NCBI GenBank assembly: GCA_900095875.1
Contig: LT608311.1
Location: 1,889,382-1,953,381 of the forward strand
Length of the DNA: 64,000 bases
Direction of reading: 5' to 3'
Source of the DNA: Caecibacter massiliensis
GTDB taxonomy: Bacteria > Bacillota > Negativicutes > Veillonellales > Megasphaeraceae
Within the stretch, counting starts at the first letter, position 1. Every line of letters starts with the position of its first letter. Under the pieces are notes generated by a model that worked only from the letters and a program-made list of their open reading frames with translations, was not told the DNA's origin and did not search any database. The position numbers were made by a program, and so were the translations under genes. Below are positions 55,693 through 64,000 of this stretch, in pieces.

Positions 55693-56880
55693 TCAGCGTA
55701 TGCGGGGAGACTGATAATAATCCTGCCGCGACAGGCGGGCCTGAGTGCCATGGAAGCAGTAGTACTGCATATCGGTGCAGCGCAGGTCCAGTGCCAGCTG
55801 TTTCCGGCCCAGTGGGGAAAGAGAATCGGCGGCTGTGATGCGGGTGATGACAGGCAGTTCTTTCTTTATTTCTTTTATATAAAAGGATGCCTTTTGAGAT
55901 AAGGCCAGCAGCCGGGCATATTGAGGACCTAGCTGGTATGACTGGTCCATGAGACTGCGGCTGGGTGAAAGGAGCGTATAAGCGCCCATGCGGCATAGAC
56001 GGCTGTAGGCATAGCGGCGGGTCTTGATGGCAGCCAGTGCCTCTTTGTACGTGACGGAATCCTGCATACAGCGGTGCCAGCGGTTCTCCAGCCCTTCGTT
56101 AAAGGCCGGGAGCTGGCGGAGCATTTCCGATGTCAGCAGCCTGTTCTGGAAGAGAATGAAATCGCCATAGCGGTCATAATCGGTGTATGCTCCCTGTGAG
56201 AGGAGAGCGGCCATATCTTCCCGGGTTTGTGGTGTCAGATAGCGGTGAAGATGCTGACAGCGGCCTGTCTGAATTATATCCTGACGCAGGGCAGAGGCGC
56301 TGGCAAAGGAATGGGCCAGCGACGGGTCGTGATGGTTGCCCTGACGCAGGATTGGCCAGAACTGCAGGGACAGGTCCTGTTGCACGATGGCTTTGGCGTA
56401 GGATGCCGCCAGCAGGGCATTGGGCTGATCCAGCAGTGAGGCCGTTTGTTCCCGAATCCGGGCAGCCACAGCCATAGTCTGCTGGCGACCGGCCGTTTCC
56501 CTGCCCCTGCAGAGCCGTATATCCTGTGCAGCCCGGGCCAGAGCGTAAAAATCGTCTGCCGTGCCCCGTTCGACACCACAGGCCAGATGGCTGCATCCCA
56601 GCCGGGACGCCAGCCATACGCCTCCCAGGGCGAATCCGTCGGCACTGGACAGACTATAGACCGCTGGCAGTTCAAAGACCAGATCGGCCCCGCCTTCAAC
56701 AGCCCAGGCGGCACGATGCCACTTATCGAATAATGCCGGTTCGCCCCGCTGGACAAAAGAACCGCTCATGATGACCACAATCAGCGACTGGGGGCCGGCT
56801 TGCTGCCGTACCTGGGACAGCAGCCAGGCGTGGCCTGTATGAAAGGGATTAAATTCTGCAATAACGGCAATACGCTTCAT
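55693..56880 (-). CDS. tmcAL: tRNA(Met) cytidine acetate ligase
   Basis: 395 residues of the YlbM/DUF795 nucleotidyltransferase family. The HxGH motif lies in VIAEFNPFHTGHAWLL, followed by VVIMSGSFVQRGEPALFDKWHRA and FELPAVYSLSSADGFA, all hallmarks of the family. TmcAL makes N4-acetylcytidine at the wobble base of elongator tRNA-Met (known for Bacillus subtilis). GAGGAG precedes the ATG at 56880; a start at 56898 lacks a site. Confidence 0.92.
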   Translation of the reverse strand: MKRIAVIAEFNPFHTGHAWLLSQVRQQAGPQSLIVVIMSGSFVQRGEPALFDKWHRAAWAVEGGADLVFELPAVYSLSSADGFALGGVWLASRLGCSHLACGVERGTADDFYALARAAQDIRLCRGRETAGRQQTMAVAARIREQTASLLDQPNALLAASYAKAIVQQDLSLQFWPILRQGNHHDPSLAHSFASASALRQDIIQTGRCQHLHRYLTPQTREDMAALLSQGAYTDYDRYGDFILFQNRLLTSEMLRQLPAFNEGLENRWHRCMQDSVTYKEALAAIKTRRYAYSRLCRMGAYTLLSPSRSLMDQSYQLGPQYARLLALSQKASFYIKEIKKELPVITRITAADSLSPLGRKQLALDLRCTDMQYYCFHGTQARLSRQDYYQSPRIR

Positions 56881-57072
56881 ACCATACTCCTCGGACATAC
56901 ATATCCTATGTATTATGCTATTTCTTCTTCAATACATTAATCATAATATATATATGAATAAAAAGAAAGGAAACAGTCGATTTGCCCGGCAGATTGACAA
57001 ATTATCCTTTTTCTCTTATGGAGAATATGTTATAATGAAACCAGTCTGTGAGAAAGTATAATAGGTGATAGC

Positions 57073-57603
57073 ATGAAACGAATGAGAAAGTTCCTGGTAA
57101 CGGTGCTTGCGGCTTCGACAATACTCATGACTGGCTGCGGCAATGCATCGATTCTGGAAGAATATAGCTTTGGCTATACACAGTTGAAAAGCGGTAATTC
57201 CGAAGTATACCTCATGACTCCTATGGAAATGGGGAAATCCCAGAATAATGATGGAACCGTATTATATGGCGCCAACGATTCCCATTGGTGGATGGCTGCC
57301 GAATCGCGTCCCGCCAGTGAAATCACCATACAGCAGTGGGCCGAAAAACCTATTTCCTTACTGGAACAGACGCATTATACAGATCTGCAAACGAAGGTCT
57401 CTGAAACGACTGTCCTCGACAGGCCGGCTACAGAAGTCCACTGTACGTTCAATCTGAATGTGCAGGGCCATGCCGTTCAGATGGTGGGGCAGAGTCTCTT
57501 CTTTGAAGATAATGGTCAGATATGGGATATTACCTACTTGTACAATCCGGCCGACCCGGTGGGCAAAGAAGTAATAGACCATGTATTTGGCCAGATAAAA
57601 TAA
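57073..57603 (+). CDS. Putative lipoprotein upstream of ackA
   Basis: 176 residues. The signal peptide ends in LMTGC, a lipobox, so Cys 21 or so is probably lipidated. The mature part (LEEYSFGYTQLKSGNSEVYLMTP...) resembles small extracytoplasmic proteins with one mixed alpha-beta domain, but no family is recognised. Near TATAAT at 57031. It lies 29 bases before ackA and is probably co-transcribed with it. Confidence 0.75.
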   Translation: MKRMRKFLVTVLAASTILMTGCGNASILEEYSFGYTQLKSGNSEVYLMTPMEMGKSQNNDGTVLYGANDSHWWMAAESRPASEITIQQWAEKPISLLEQTHYTDLQTKVSETTVLDRPATEVHCTFNLNVQGHAVQMVGQSLFFEDNGQIWDITYLYNPADPVGKEVIDHVFGQIK

Positions 57604-57632
57604 TTTCGTAAACATGAAAGAGGGTAAATTGC

Positions 57633-58826
57633 ATGATCGTATTGGTTGTAAACTGCGGCAGCTCGTCCTTGAAATACCAGTTGGTAAACATGGACAATGA
57701 AGAAGTCATGGCAAAAGGGTTGGTAGAAAAAATCGGTCTTCCCGATTCCCAGCTGACTCACAAATGGAATGGCCAGAAAAAGGAAATCCAGCAGTCTATT
57801 CCGGATCATAAAGTCGCTGTAAAGCTCGTTCTCGATATTCTGACCGATGCCGAATGCGGCGTTATCAAATCCATGGATGCCATTGACGCGGTAGGTCACC
57901 GTGTTGTCCATGGCGGCGAAGCCTTTGCCAGCTCCACGGTAATTGACGATGAAGTCATGAAAGCCCTGGAAAAATGCTCCGCCTATGCACCCCTTCACAA
58001 TCCGCCGAACATCATCGGCATCAACGCCTGCAAAGCTATCATGCCGGGCGTACCGCAGGTCGCTGTTTTCGATACAGCATTCCATCAGACCATGCCGCCG
58101 GAAGCCTTCATGTATGGCCTTCCGTATGAACTCTATAAAGAAAATGGCATCCGCCGCTACGGCTTCCATGGCACGAGCCATCGCTATGTAGCCGGCCAGA
58201 TTGCCAAAGTCATGGGTGTTCCCGTTGAAAAACTCCGCATCATCAACTGCCACCTTGGCAACGGTTCTTCCCTGGCTGCCATCAAATATGGCAAATGCGT
58301 AGACACGACTATGGGCTTCACACCGCTCGCCGGCTGTCTCATGGGCACGCGCTGCGGCGATATCGACCCTGCTATCGTTACGACGGTCATGGAACAGAAA
58401 GGCCTGTCCACGAAAGAAATGGATACGCTCATGAATAAGAAATCAGGCGTACTCGGCATTTCCGGCGTTTCCAGCGACTTCCGCGATCTCGGCGAAGCTG
58501 CTAAAGAAGGCAACGAACGGGCTAAACTCGCTCTCGATATGTTCCATTATCAGGTACGCAAACTGATTGGCGCACTGGCTGCTGCTATGGGTGGCGTCGA
58601 TGTCATCACATTCACAGCCGGCGTTGGCGAAAATGGTATCGAAGATCGTGCAGCTATCTGCCAGGGCCTGGAATACCTGGGTGCCAAACTTTGCCCGACC
58701 CGCAATAACGTCCGCGGCAAAGATGCTATGATTAGCACCGATGATTCTACGGTAAAACTTTATGTCATCCCGACAAACGAAGAAATCATGATTGCCCGCG
58801 ATACGAAAGAACTCGTTTCCAAATAA
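57633..58826 (+). CDS. ackA: Acetate kinase
   Basis: 397 residues; converts acetyl phosphate and ADP to acetate and ATP, the main substrate-level phosphorylation of fermentation. Motifs: [15 protein letters not shown] at the N-terminus, [49 protein letters not shown] and FTAGVGENG. No pta gene is nearby. The codon use looks typical of a highly expressed gene. Confidence 0.97.
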   Translation: MIVLVVNCGSSSLKYQLVNMDNEEVMAKGLVEKIGLPDSQLTHKWNGQKKEIQQSIPDHKVAVKLVLDILTDAECGVIKSMDAIDAVGHRVVHGGEAFASSTVIDDEVMKALEKCSAYAPLHNPPNIIGINACKAIMPGVPQVAVFDTAFHQTMPPEAFMYGLPYELYKENGIRRYGFHGTSHRYVAGQIAKVMGVPVEKLRIINCHLGNGSSLAAIKYGKCVDTTMGFTPLAGCLMGTRCGDIDPAIVTTVMEQKGLSTKEMDTLMNKKSGVLGISGVSSDFRDLGEAAKEGNERAKLALDMFHYQVRKLIGALAAAMGGVDVITFTAGVGENGIEDRAAICQGLEYLGAKLCPTRNNVRGKDAMISTDDSTVKLYVIPTNEEIMIARDTKELVSK

Positions 58827-58850
58827 TAAGGGCATGAAATAATACTGGCT

Positions 58851-58914
58851 GAGGGGGCTGGGTATGCGGCATACAACGGCGGCTGTCGTTGCGTGCTGCT
58901 GCCCGGCTCCTTTT
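58851..58914 (+). terminator. Long terminator hairpin after ackA
   Basis: GGGGCTGGG...GCGGCATAC-AACG pairs with CGTT-GCGTGCTGC...CCCGGCTCC (several G-T pairs), followed by TTTT. Confidence 0.65.
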
Positions 58915-58933
58915 CGTATAGGGGGGGAGAATT

Positions 58934-59614
58934 ATGGATATATTATATTGGGATATAGATGGGACACTGGTCAATACGGGAATGGCCGGCATGCATGCCA
59001 TTCAGGAAGTATTTCACGAATTGCAGGGTGACGACCAGGCCGTGCCGAAAATCGCTGCTGGCGGCCGGACGGATAATTACATCTGCCAGCAGCTGCTCTA
59101 TCAGGCCAGAGGCGTCATGCCTACCGATGAAGAAGTCAATCACTTCTGCCGGAATTACGAACAGAAACTGATGAAATGGCTGAAAAAAATGAAAGGTGAA
59201 GTCATTCCGCCGGCCCGGGAACTCCTGCCATACCTGGCTAAAGCCGAAGGATACCATCAATGTCTGCTCACGGGAAACAGCATCTATGGCGCTAGACTGA
59301 AACTTGATTTCTTCGGCCTGACCCAGTACTTTGACTTTGACCATTCAGGATTTGCCTGTCAATTCTACTATCGCGACGACATGGCCCGCCACGCCTGGGA
59401 ACTGGCGAAAAAAGCCTGGGGTGACACTATCGGTACCATGTACGTCATCGGCGACACACCCTACGATATCCAGTGCGGTAAAGCCATCGGAGCCAAAACC
59501 ATCTCCGTCGCCACCGGACGCTACACCTACGACCAGCTGGCAGAACACACTCCCTGGCGTCTCCTGCATCGCCTGCCCGGTCCGGAAGGATTCATGCAGA
59601 TACTAAAAGAATAG
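58934..59614 (+). CDS. HAD-family hydrolase
   Basis: 226 residues. Motif I YWDIDGTLVNTG is at the very start, motif II is LLTGNS, and motif IV is YVIGDTPYDIQCGKAIG. The cap insert lies between residues 20 and 100. It belongs to the same superfamily as the protein at 18086 but is not a close paralogue. Substrate unknown. GGGGGGA precedes the ATG. Confidence 0.83.
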   Translation: MDILYWDIDGTLVNTGMAGMHAIQEVFHELQGDDQAVPKIAAGGRTDNYICQQLLYQARGVMPTDEEVNHFCRNYEQKLMKWLKKMKGEVIPPARELLPYLAKAEGYHQCLLTGNSIYGARLKLDFFGLTQYFDFDHSGFACQFYYRDDMARHAWELAKKAWGDTIGTMYVIGDTPYDIQCGKAIGAKTISVATGRYTYDQLAEHTPWRLLHRLPGPEGFMQILKE

Positions 59615-59752
59615 GGGAAGAGCTGTTAATTGTTCGTCGTAGGTCGTTCGTCGAAAGGCGGGGATTGCAAGGTTGGAAGCCGTCCCCGGGCGGGGGGGGC
59701 GGCACTATCAATACATTCATACATTTAATTATGATAATATGAATCAATAACA
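59615..59752. other. Intergenic repeat fragments before the first ompM gene
   Basis: A heptamer-phased run GTTCGTC, GTAGGTC, GTTCGTC, GAAAGGC at 59632-59659 is followed by GATTGCAAGGTTGGAAGCC, which recurs near 63650. A G-rich stretch (59684-59702) ends the block. No gene. Confidence 0.6.
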
Positions 59753-59782
59753 TTGACATAGAACCTTGTCTGATAGTATACT
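59753..59782 (+). promoter_or_regulatory. Promoter of the first ompM gene
   Basis: TTGACA and TATACT, 18 bases apart. The transcribed leader is about 160 bases. Confidence 0.65.
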
Positions 59783-59796
59783 ATGTATATATTTAG

Positions 59797-59948
59797 TACG
59801 TGCTTTTTTGCACGTAAAATAGATGAGAGTGTTAATTTATTGCTAAAAATAGTAAATGAGAGGAAACTAGGAACACTCGCCATTGAACTTTTTGTCAATA
59901 AGTTGCTTCTTGTCAGATACATATTTTTATCAGAAAAGAGGCTATTAA
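59797..59948 (+). ncRNA. Structured 5' leader of the first ompM gene
   Basis: Begins with a perfect hairpin TACGTGC/GCACGTA (59797-59816). The block 59858-59888 is nearly identical to 61914-61944 in the second leader. Directly after it, CTTTT (59888-59892) can pair with AAAAG (59934-59938) at the Shine-Dalgarno. No reading frame is present. Confidence 0.55.
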
Positions 59949-61262
59949 ATGAAAAAGAAAATCATTGCAACTCTCGCTGCTACTATGGCTGTCGGTGCTA
60001 CCTGCGCTTTCGCAGCGAATCCGTTTGTTGATGTACCGACCGATTCCTGGGCTTATAAATCCGTAGTGGAACTCGCCGACGCTGGCATTATCCAGGGGGT
60101 AGACGGCTCCTATTTCCAGGGCGACCGCAACATCACCCGTTATGAAGCAGCTGAAATGACGGCTAAAGCGATGGCTCACATGGACAAAGCTTCCGTTGAA
60201 CAGCGTGCTCTTATCAATAAACTGGCTGATGAATATGCTGATGAACTGAACAGCCTCGGCGTTCGCGTATCCAATCTGGAAAAGAGAGTAGGCAATGTCA
60301 AACTTACCGGTGATGCGCGTATCCGTTTCCAGCATCAGAATGGCAATGATGATTATCGTAACGATCATTCCTGGGATTATCGTGTCCGCGTCCGGGCCAA
60401 TGCCCAGGTCAATGACCGTACAACCGTAACCTATGGCATCAGCACAGGCGACCTGAATTTTGGCGATAATGGTGCAGCATCGGGCGCCGATGACGACAAT
60501 GGCGATACTTTCACTGATGATGCCAAAGTAGATTACAATTTTGGCGGTGACCACTGGAATCTCAGCGTCGGCCGTACCGATACGTATATTCTCGGCGGTG
60601 ACAATGCCTACGGATTCCAGTATGGCGACGTATTTGATCGTGCCGAATTGAAATACACCAGTGATCACTTCGCAGCGACTGCCGGCTATGGCAAATTTAA
60701 AGAAGGCTATGCTGCTGATGATCCTGATGCAGAAGTGGAAGGTAATGGCCTCCTCGGCGTCAAGACAGGCTATGGCGAATTAGAATGCTTCTTTGGCGGT
60801 GGCCGCGCAGCTGGTTCGGCTGTTGGCGTATATTACAATGATTTCAGTGGCGGCGCGAAAGGCTTTAAAGCCGATGACCTCTGGGGAGCTTATGCCAGCT
60901 TGAATCTCGGTAAATGGAATGCATTTGCTAACTATGAAAAAATCAGTAATGACGTGACCGATGATCCCGAAGTATGGATTGGCAAACTGACTTATGGCAG
61001 TGCCGACAGCGAAACCCGCGGCACATGGGATGCCTGGGTTGAATACATCAACTCCGACAGAGGAGCTCTCCTCGGCGGTGCAACCAACTCCTGGCGCGAT
61101 GACAGTGTTCTCGATAACGTGAAATCGTGGGGCGTAGGCATCGACTACACACTGGCTAAAAACGTAGTCCTCACAGCTGCCCAGACCTTCGCAACAGAAG
61201 CCAAACATGGTTCTGATGATCCCGATGAATTTACCGACGTAGAAATCAACTTCTTCTTCTAA
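59949..61262 (+). CDS. OmpM-like SLH-porin, first copy
   Basis: 437 residues. A signal peptide (ends CAFA) is followed by one SLH domain (FVDVPTDSWAYKSVVELADAG to NITRYEAAEMTAKAM, residues 26-75), a coiled-coil linker (VEQRALINKLADEYADELNSLGVRVSNLE) and a beta-barrel ending in DVEINFFF. This is the Negativicutes OmpM architecture, in which the SLH domain binds peptidoglycan and the barrel is the outer-membrane pore and tether. AAAGAGG precedes the ATG. Residues 11-111 are identical to those of the second copy; the barrels differ. Confidence 0.94.
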   Translation: MKKKIIATLAATMAVGATCAFAANPFVDVPTDSWAYKSVVELADAGIIQGVDGSYFQGDRNITRYEAAEMTAKAMAHMDKASVEQRALINKLADEYADELNSLGVRVSNLEKRVGNVKLTGDARIRFQHQNGNDDYRNDHSWDYRVRVRANAQVNDRTTVTYGISTGDLNFGDNGAASGADDDNGDTFTDDAKVDYNFGGDHWNLSVGRTDTYILGGDNAYGFQYGDVFDRAELKYTSDHFAATAGYGKFKEGYAADDPDAEVEGNGLLGVKTGYGELECFFGGGRAAGSAVGVYYNDFSGGAKGFKADDLWGAYASLNLGKWNAFANYEKISNDVTDDPEVWIGKLTYGSADSETRGTWDAWVEYINSDRGALLGGATNSWRDDSVLDNVKSWGVGIDYTLAKNVVLTAAQTFATEAKHGSDDPDEFTDVEINFFF

Positions 61263-61275
61263 TCGCAATAATGAC

Positions 61276-61313
61276 CAAGCCGTGTGCCAAATGGTACGCG
61301 GCTTGTTTTTTTT
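61276..61313 (+). terminator. Terminator of the first ompM gene
   Basis: AAGCCGTGTGCC and GGTACGCGGCTT form a 12-bp stem with two G-T pairs, then a G and eight T's. Confidence 0.85.
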
Positions 61314-61337
61314 ACCCCTAAAATCAGCAATACAGGA

Positions 61338-61492
61338 CCCACGGCCGGTGACGGTTGCCATCCTGAATCGTCAGCGGGGCCGTCAGATGCAAGGCGGAAG
61401 AAGGAGCCATAGCGGGGCTATGATGACTGATGACAACGAAGCAGATGATGCTCTTTCCGGTGAGGCAGGGGAAATAAGATTCCAGCCGTGAG
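61338..61492 (+). mobile_element. MITE-like or structured element, copy 2 (diverged)
   Basis: Aligns without gaps to 63838-63923 over its central 86 bases (GTCAGAT...GGTGAGGCA) and more loosely at the ends. The inverted ends are CCCACGGCCGG (61338-61348) and CCAGCCGTGAG (61482-61492). Its internal hairpin CATAGC/GCTATG (61408-61422) replaces CGTAGC/GCTACG of the other copies. Sequence outside the ends is not shared. Confidence 0.6.
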
Positions 61493-61800
61493 TTCTAATT
61501 TATACGTTTAACCCTAAATCAATATGATGTAGATTTATATCTATGCAAAATTGGCATAAGCAATAGTTCATGCTGGTAAAGTATGTGAAAAAAGTGGGTT
61601 TTGCTATGGCTTGTGAAGGGCATAACGATGGGACGGAGAGCGATTTTTTAACAGTTTATTTTACCGCCTGTTTTTGTTACAAATCCGATACAAATTTAAG
61701 AATGATTGAGATAAAATTTAATAAATTTTTAACTACAAGGTTTACATTTACCTTGTAAAATGCCTGTAAAGCGCATGGTTGACACATTCTTTACGCTATT
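61493..61800. other. AT-rich spacer between the ompM genes
   Basis: No gene with a ribosome binding site is seen; the 62-codon frame at 61570 has none. A small hairpin ACAAGGT/ACCTTGT lies at 61735-61756. Confidence 0.5.
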
Positions 61801-61829
61801 TTGACAAAAAATCAATCTTGGGGTATAAT
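61801..61829 (+). promoter_or_regulatory. Promoter of the second ompM gene
   Basis: Perfect TTGACA and TATAAT hexamers, 17 bases apart. Transcription should start near 61836, giving a leader of about 183 bases. Confidence 0.9.
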
Positions 61830-61835
61830 GTCATC

Positions 61836-62018
61836 AAGGTCGCAGGTGGGAATGTTCCCAGGCAGTGACTGAGATTGAGAGCAGACAAACTTATAGAAAC
61901 CAGGGTAGTAAAAGAGAGGAAACTAGGACAACTCGCCAATGAACCCCTTGTGGAAATAAGTACAATGCTCGACCGTAATGAGTGGTAAAACTTATTTTTA
62001 GAAAAGGGGTAATTCACA
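61836..62018 (+). ncRNA. Structured 5' leader of the second ompM gene
   Basis: A 5' hairpin TGGGAA/TTCCCA (61847-61860) is followed by the shared block at 61914-61944. Then ACCCCTT (61943-61949) can pair with AAGGGGT (62004-62010), which contains the Shine-Dalgarno of the gene. Inside, AAATAAGT (61954-61961) pairs with ACTTATTT (61990-61997), and TGCTC with GAGTG. Confidence 0.6.
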
Positions 62019-63377
62019 ATGAAAACAAAAGTTTTAGCAGCTTTAGTTGCAACCATGGCTGTTGGCGCTACCTGCGCTTTCGCAGCTAACCCGTTCGTTG
62101 ATGTACCGACCGATTCCTGGGCTTACAAATCCGTAGTAGAACTCGCTGACGCTGGCATTATCCAGGGTGTAGACGGCTCCTACTTCCAGGGCGACCGCAA
62201 CATCACTCGTTATGAAGCAGCTGAAATGACGGCTAAAGCTATGGCTCACATGGACAAAGCTTCCGTTGAACAGCGTGCCCTCATCAACAAACTGGCTGAC
62301 GAATATGCTGACGAACTGAACAGCCTCGGCGTTCGCGTATCCAACCTCGAAAACAAAGTTGGTAACGTAAAACTCACTGGTGACGCTCGTATCCGTTATC
62401 GTTTCCAGAACAATGCGAAGGAAAACGATGATTCTTGGCAGTATCGTATCCGTCTCCGCGCTAATGCCCAGGTTAATGACCGCACGAAAGTAACCTACGG
62501 CATCAGCTCGAACAACCAGACTTTTAGTCAGAATGGTGCAGCTTCCGGCGGAGATACAAATGATGAAGATATCTACACGGATCTCGCTAACATCGATTAC
62601 AACTTCGGCGGCAACAATTGGGATCTCATGGTAGGCCGTTACACTTATATCCTCGGTGACAAAGTTGGCTACCAGTTCGGTGATGCTTTCGATGGCGCTC
62701 AGTTGCAGTACAAGAATGACAAATTCAAAGCTATCGCTGGCTTTGGTAAGTTCAAAGAAGGCGATATGGCTGGATATACTTCCAATGATGCCATTGCATA
62801 TAATCTGAAGAATGCAGATAAGATTGTAGCAGGTGATGTAACTGCAAAAGATATTGATGGACTTGATGGCGTTAAGACCGGTTATGGAGAATTAGAAGGC
62901 TTCTTCGGTGGCGGTTCCTTCGCTGGTTCTTCTGTAGGCGCTTACTACAATGATTTCTATGGCCAGAAAGATTTCAGTGCTGATGACCTCTGGGGTGCTT
63001 TCGCAAGCTTCAATTTCGGCCAGAAATGGAACCTGACAGGTAACTACGAAAAGATTAATGCTAACGATTCCAAAGCTGACGATCCGGATATGTGGTATGG
63101 CAAACTCCAGTATGGCACAGCTTCCTTTGCAGCTCCGAAGTCCTGGGATGCTTGGGTTGAATACCTCAATGCTGAAAAAGGCGCATTCCTCGATGGCTCT
63201 ACTAATATGTGGAGATGGACTGGCATGGATAACATCAAGACTTGGGGTGTAGGCGTTGACTACACATTTGCCAAGAATGCTATGTTCTCCGTAATGCAGT
63301 CCTTCGCTTCCGAAGCTAAAGATAACTCGAAGGATCCGGAAGAATTGACTCGTGCACAGTTCGTATTCGTATTCTAA
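62019..63377 (+). CDS. OmpM-like SLH-porin, second copy
   Basis: 452 residues with the same layout as the first copy: signal peptide, SLH domain, coiled coil, beta-barrel ending in RAQFVFVF. Residues 11-111 are identical to the first copy, but many codons differ silently. Here they favour a narrow set (GCT, GTA, CGT, AAC, CTC), which with the perfect promoter suggests very high expression. AAAAGGGG precedes the ATG by eight bases. The barrel has different loop regions, including a longer insert near residues 245-290 (GDMAGYTSNDAIAYN). Confidence 0.95.
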   Translation: MKTKVLAALVATMAVGATCAFAANPFVDVPTDSWAYKSVVELADAGIIQGVDGSYFQGDRNITRYEAAEMTAKAMAHMDKASVEQRALINKLADEYADELNSLGVRVSNLENKVGNVKLTGDARIRYRFQNNAKENDDSWQYRIRLRANAQVNDRTKVTYGISSNNQTFSQNGAASGGDTNDEDIYTDLANIDYNFGGNNWDLMVGRYTYILGDKVGYQFGDAFDGAQLQYKNDKFKAIAGFGKFKEGDMAGYTSNDAIAYNLKNADKIVAGDVTAKDIDGLDGVKTGYGELEGFFGGGSFAGSSVGAYYNDFYGQKDFSADDLWGAFASFNFGQKWNLTGNYEKINANDSKADDPDMWYGKLQYGTASFAAPKSWDAWVEYLNAEKGAFLDGSTNMWRWTGMDNIKTWGVGVDYTFAKNAMFSVMQSFASEAKDNSKDPEELTRAQFVFVF

Positions 63378-63395
63378 TCTGTACGGTGCGGAATC

Positions 63396-63427
63396 AAAAA
63401 GACCACTCGAAAGAGTGGTCTTTTTTT
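63396..63427 (+). terminator. Terminator of the second ompM gene
   Basis: AAAAAGACCACTC, GAAA, GAGTGGTCTTTTT: perfect 13-bp stem with a GAAA tetraloop and a T-run. Confidence 0.95.
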
Positions 63428-63667
63428 CGTTGGGAAAAGGGATAGTGGGAAAGGCCGTAGTTCGTTCGTTGCAGGTCATTCATCGAAGCCGGAAGGCACG
63501 CAGGTGGTAGGCTGGTTTGACGGACAGAGTGTCTTTGCCGTCCCTGATAAGGGAAGGGGGACCGCTATAGCGGTGGAAGGGTTCTTACTTCCATCCAGAG
63601 TCTTACTATGAGTCCGTTTTTACATGCGTTGATGAAGCTCGTTTGCAAGGTTGGAGCCAGCCCAGCA
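63428..63667. other. Intergenic repeat mosaic
   Basis: Heptamer-phased run GTAGTTC, GTTCGTT, GCAGGTC, ATTCATC at 63457-63484; a perfect 14-bp palindrome ACCGCTATAGCGGT at 63561-63574; TTGCAAGGTTGGAGCC near 63642, shared with 59664. No gene. Confidence 0.6.
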
Positions 63668-64000
63668 TGCTACGTTTCTCGGACTCAGATATTGGGACTC
63701 AGATGATATAAAGCCCCCTCTGCCGAAACTACGATATTCATATATATCTGGCAAGGTGCTACAATAGGGCACTGTGTTTCGGCATAGGCGAGGGCTCACG
63801 ACTGGGGGCGCTTTGCATCGGAATCATCGGCTATGGTGTCAGATACAAGGCGGAGGAAAGAGGCGTAGCGGGGCTACGTTGATAGACGACAACGCCGTAG
63901 ATGATGCTATAGCCGGTGAGGCAGACAGAAGAAGTCCCCCAGCCGTGAGCCCCTACACACATTTGCGCGTCGCTACGCTCCTTCAAATGCGGTTCTCTGC
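63668..64000 (+). repeat. Long dispersed repeat, partner of 31706-32038
   Basis: Near-identical, gap-free inverted copy, running to the window edge and presumably past it. Confidence 0.9.
63792..63952 (+). mobile_element. MITE-like or structured element, copy 3
   Basis: 161 bp with ends GGGCTCACGACTGGGGG (63792-63808) and CCCCCAGCCGTGAGCCC (63936-63952), 16 of 17 paired. The internal hairpin CGTAGC, GGG, GCTACG is at 63864-63878. Confidence 0.6.

Noticed and set aside
61570..61758. 62-codon frame between the ompM genes
   Set aside because: No ribosome binding site, AT-rich random-looking composition.

Overview
The window looks like the chromosome of a diderm Firmicute of the class Negativicutes, most likely Megasphaera or a close relative (inference). 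The reasons are OmpM-type porins that carry an N-terminal SLH domain, a TonB-dependent receptor and a YadA-type trimeric autotransporter in a genome that otherwise has Firmicute traits: CIRCE-controlled htpG, a WalJ-like/HtrA/RlmH cluster, a YceD-RpmF pair, AGGAGG-type ribosome binding sites and several TTG starts. Coding GC is moderately high, while the regions around positions 26300-27000, 32150-33480 and 59600-62000 are AT-rich.

Layout. 1-9170: a haem/iron block. A 5'-truncated hutW-like radical SAM gene is followed by a tightly overlapping six-gene operon (periplasmic binding protein, FecCD permease, ATPase, TonB-dependent receptor, ChaN-like protein, ABC exporter) behind a Fur-like box. 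9180-18060: pckA with a small secreted protein, divergent from CIRCE-controlled htpG; asparaginase; three consecutive exported proteins, two with SLH domains. 18080-26300: HAD phosphatase, a 719-aa membrane-anchored coiled-coil protein with galU, an RseC-like redox protein, a TGS-uridine kinase, yceD-rpmF. 26300-33700: accessory region with a Fur-boxed trimeric autotransporter gene broken by a one-base shift in a G5 tract, a DUF4143-type ATPase, and intergenic DNA full of repeats. 33760-45770: a CDCPAC protein, a MATE pump, the ruvCAB-DUF2905-spoIID-queA-tgt-yajC-secDF cluster, an Fsr-like MFS pump. 45900-50600: tRNA-Ile(GAT), deoC-MBL-htrA-rlmH, two CBS proteins. 50690-59620: clpB, Sel1 protein, gltS, tmcAL, lipoprotein-ackA, HAD hydrolase. 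59750-63430: two tandem ompM genes. The last 330 bases are an inverted copy of 31706-32038.

The most unusual signals are outside the genes. (1) A dispersed element of about 160 bp with 17-bp inverted ends and a covarying internal hairpin occurs three times. (2) Both ompM genes have long leaders with a shared block of about 31 nt and a possible pairing that hides the Shine-Dalgarno sequence. (3) The htpG and clpB promoters share TTGAC repeats every 8 bp, and htpG also carries a perfect CIRCE. (4) Seven-base-phased microsatellites recur in many gaps.

All names rest on reading motifs by eye; no database search was possible.
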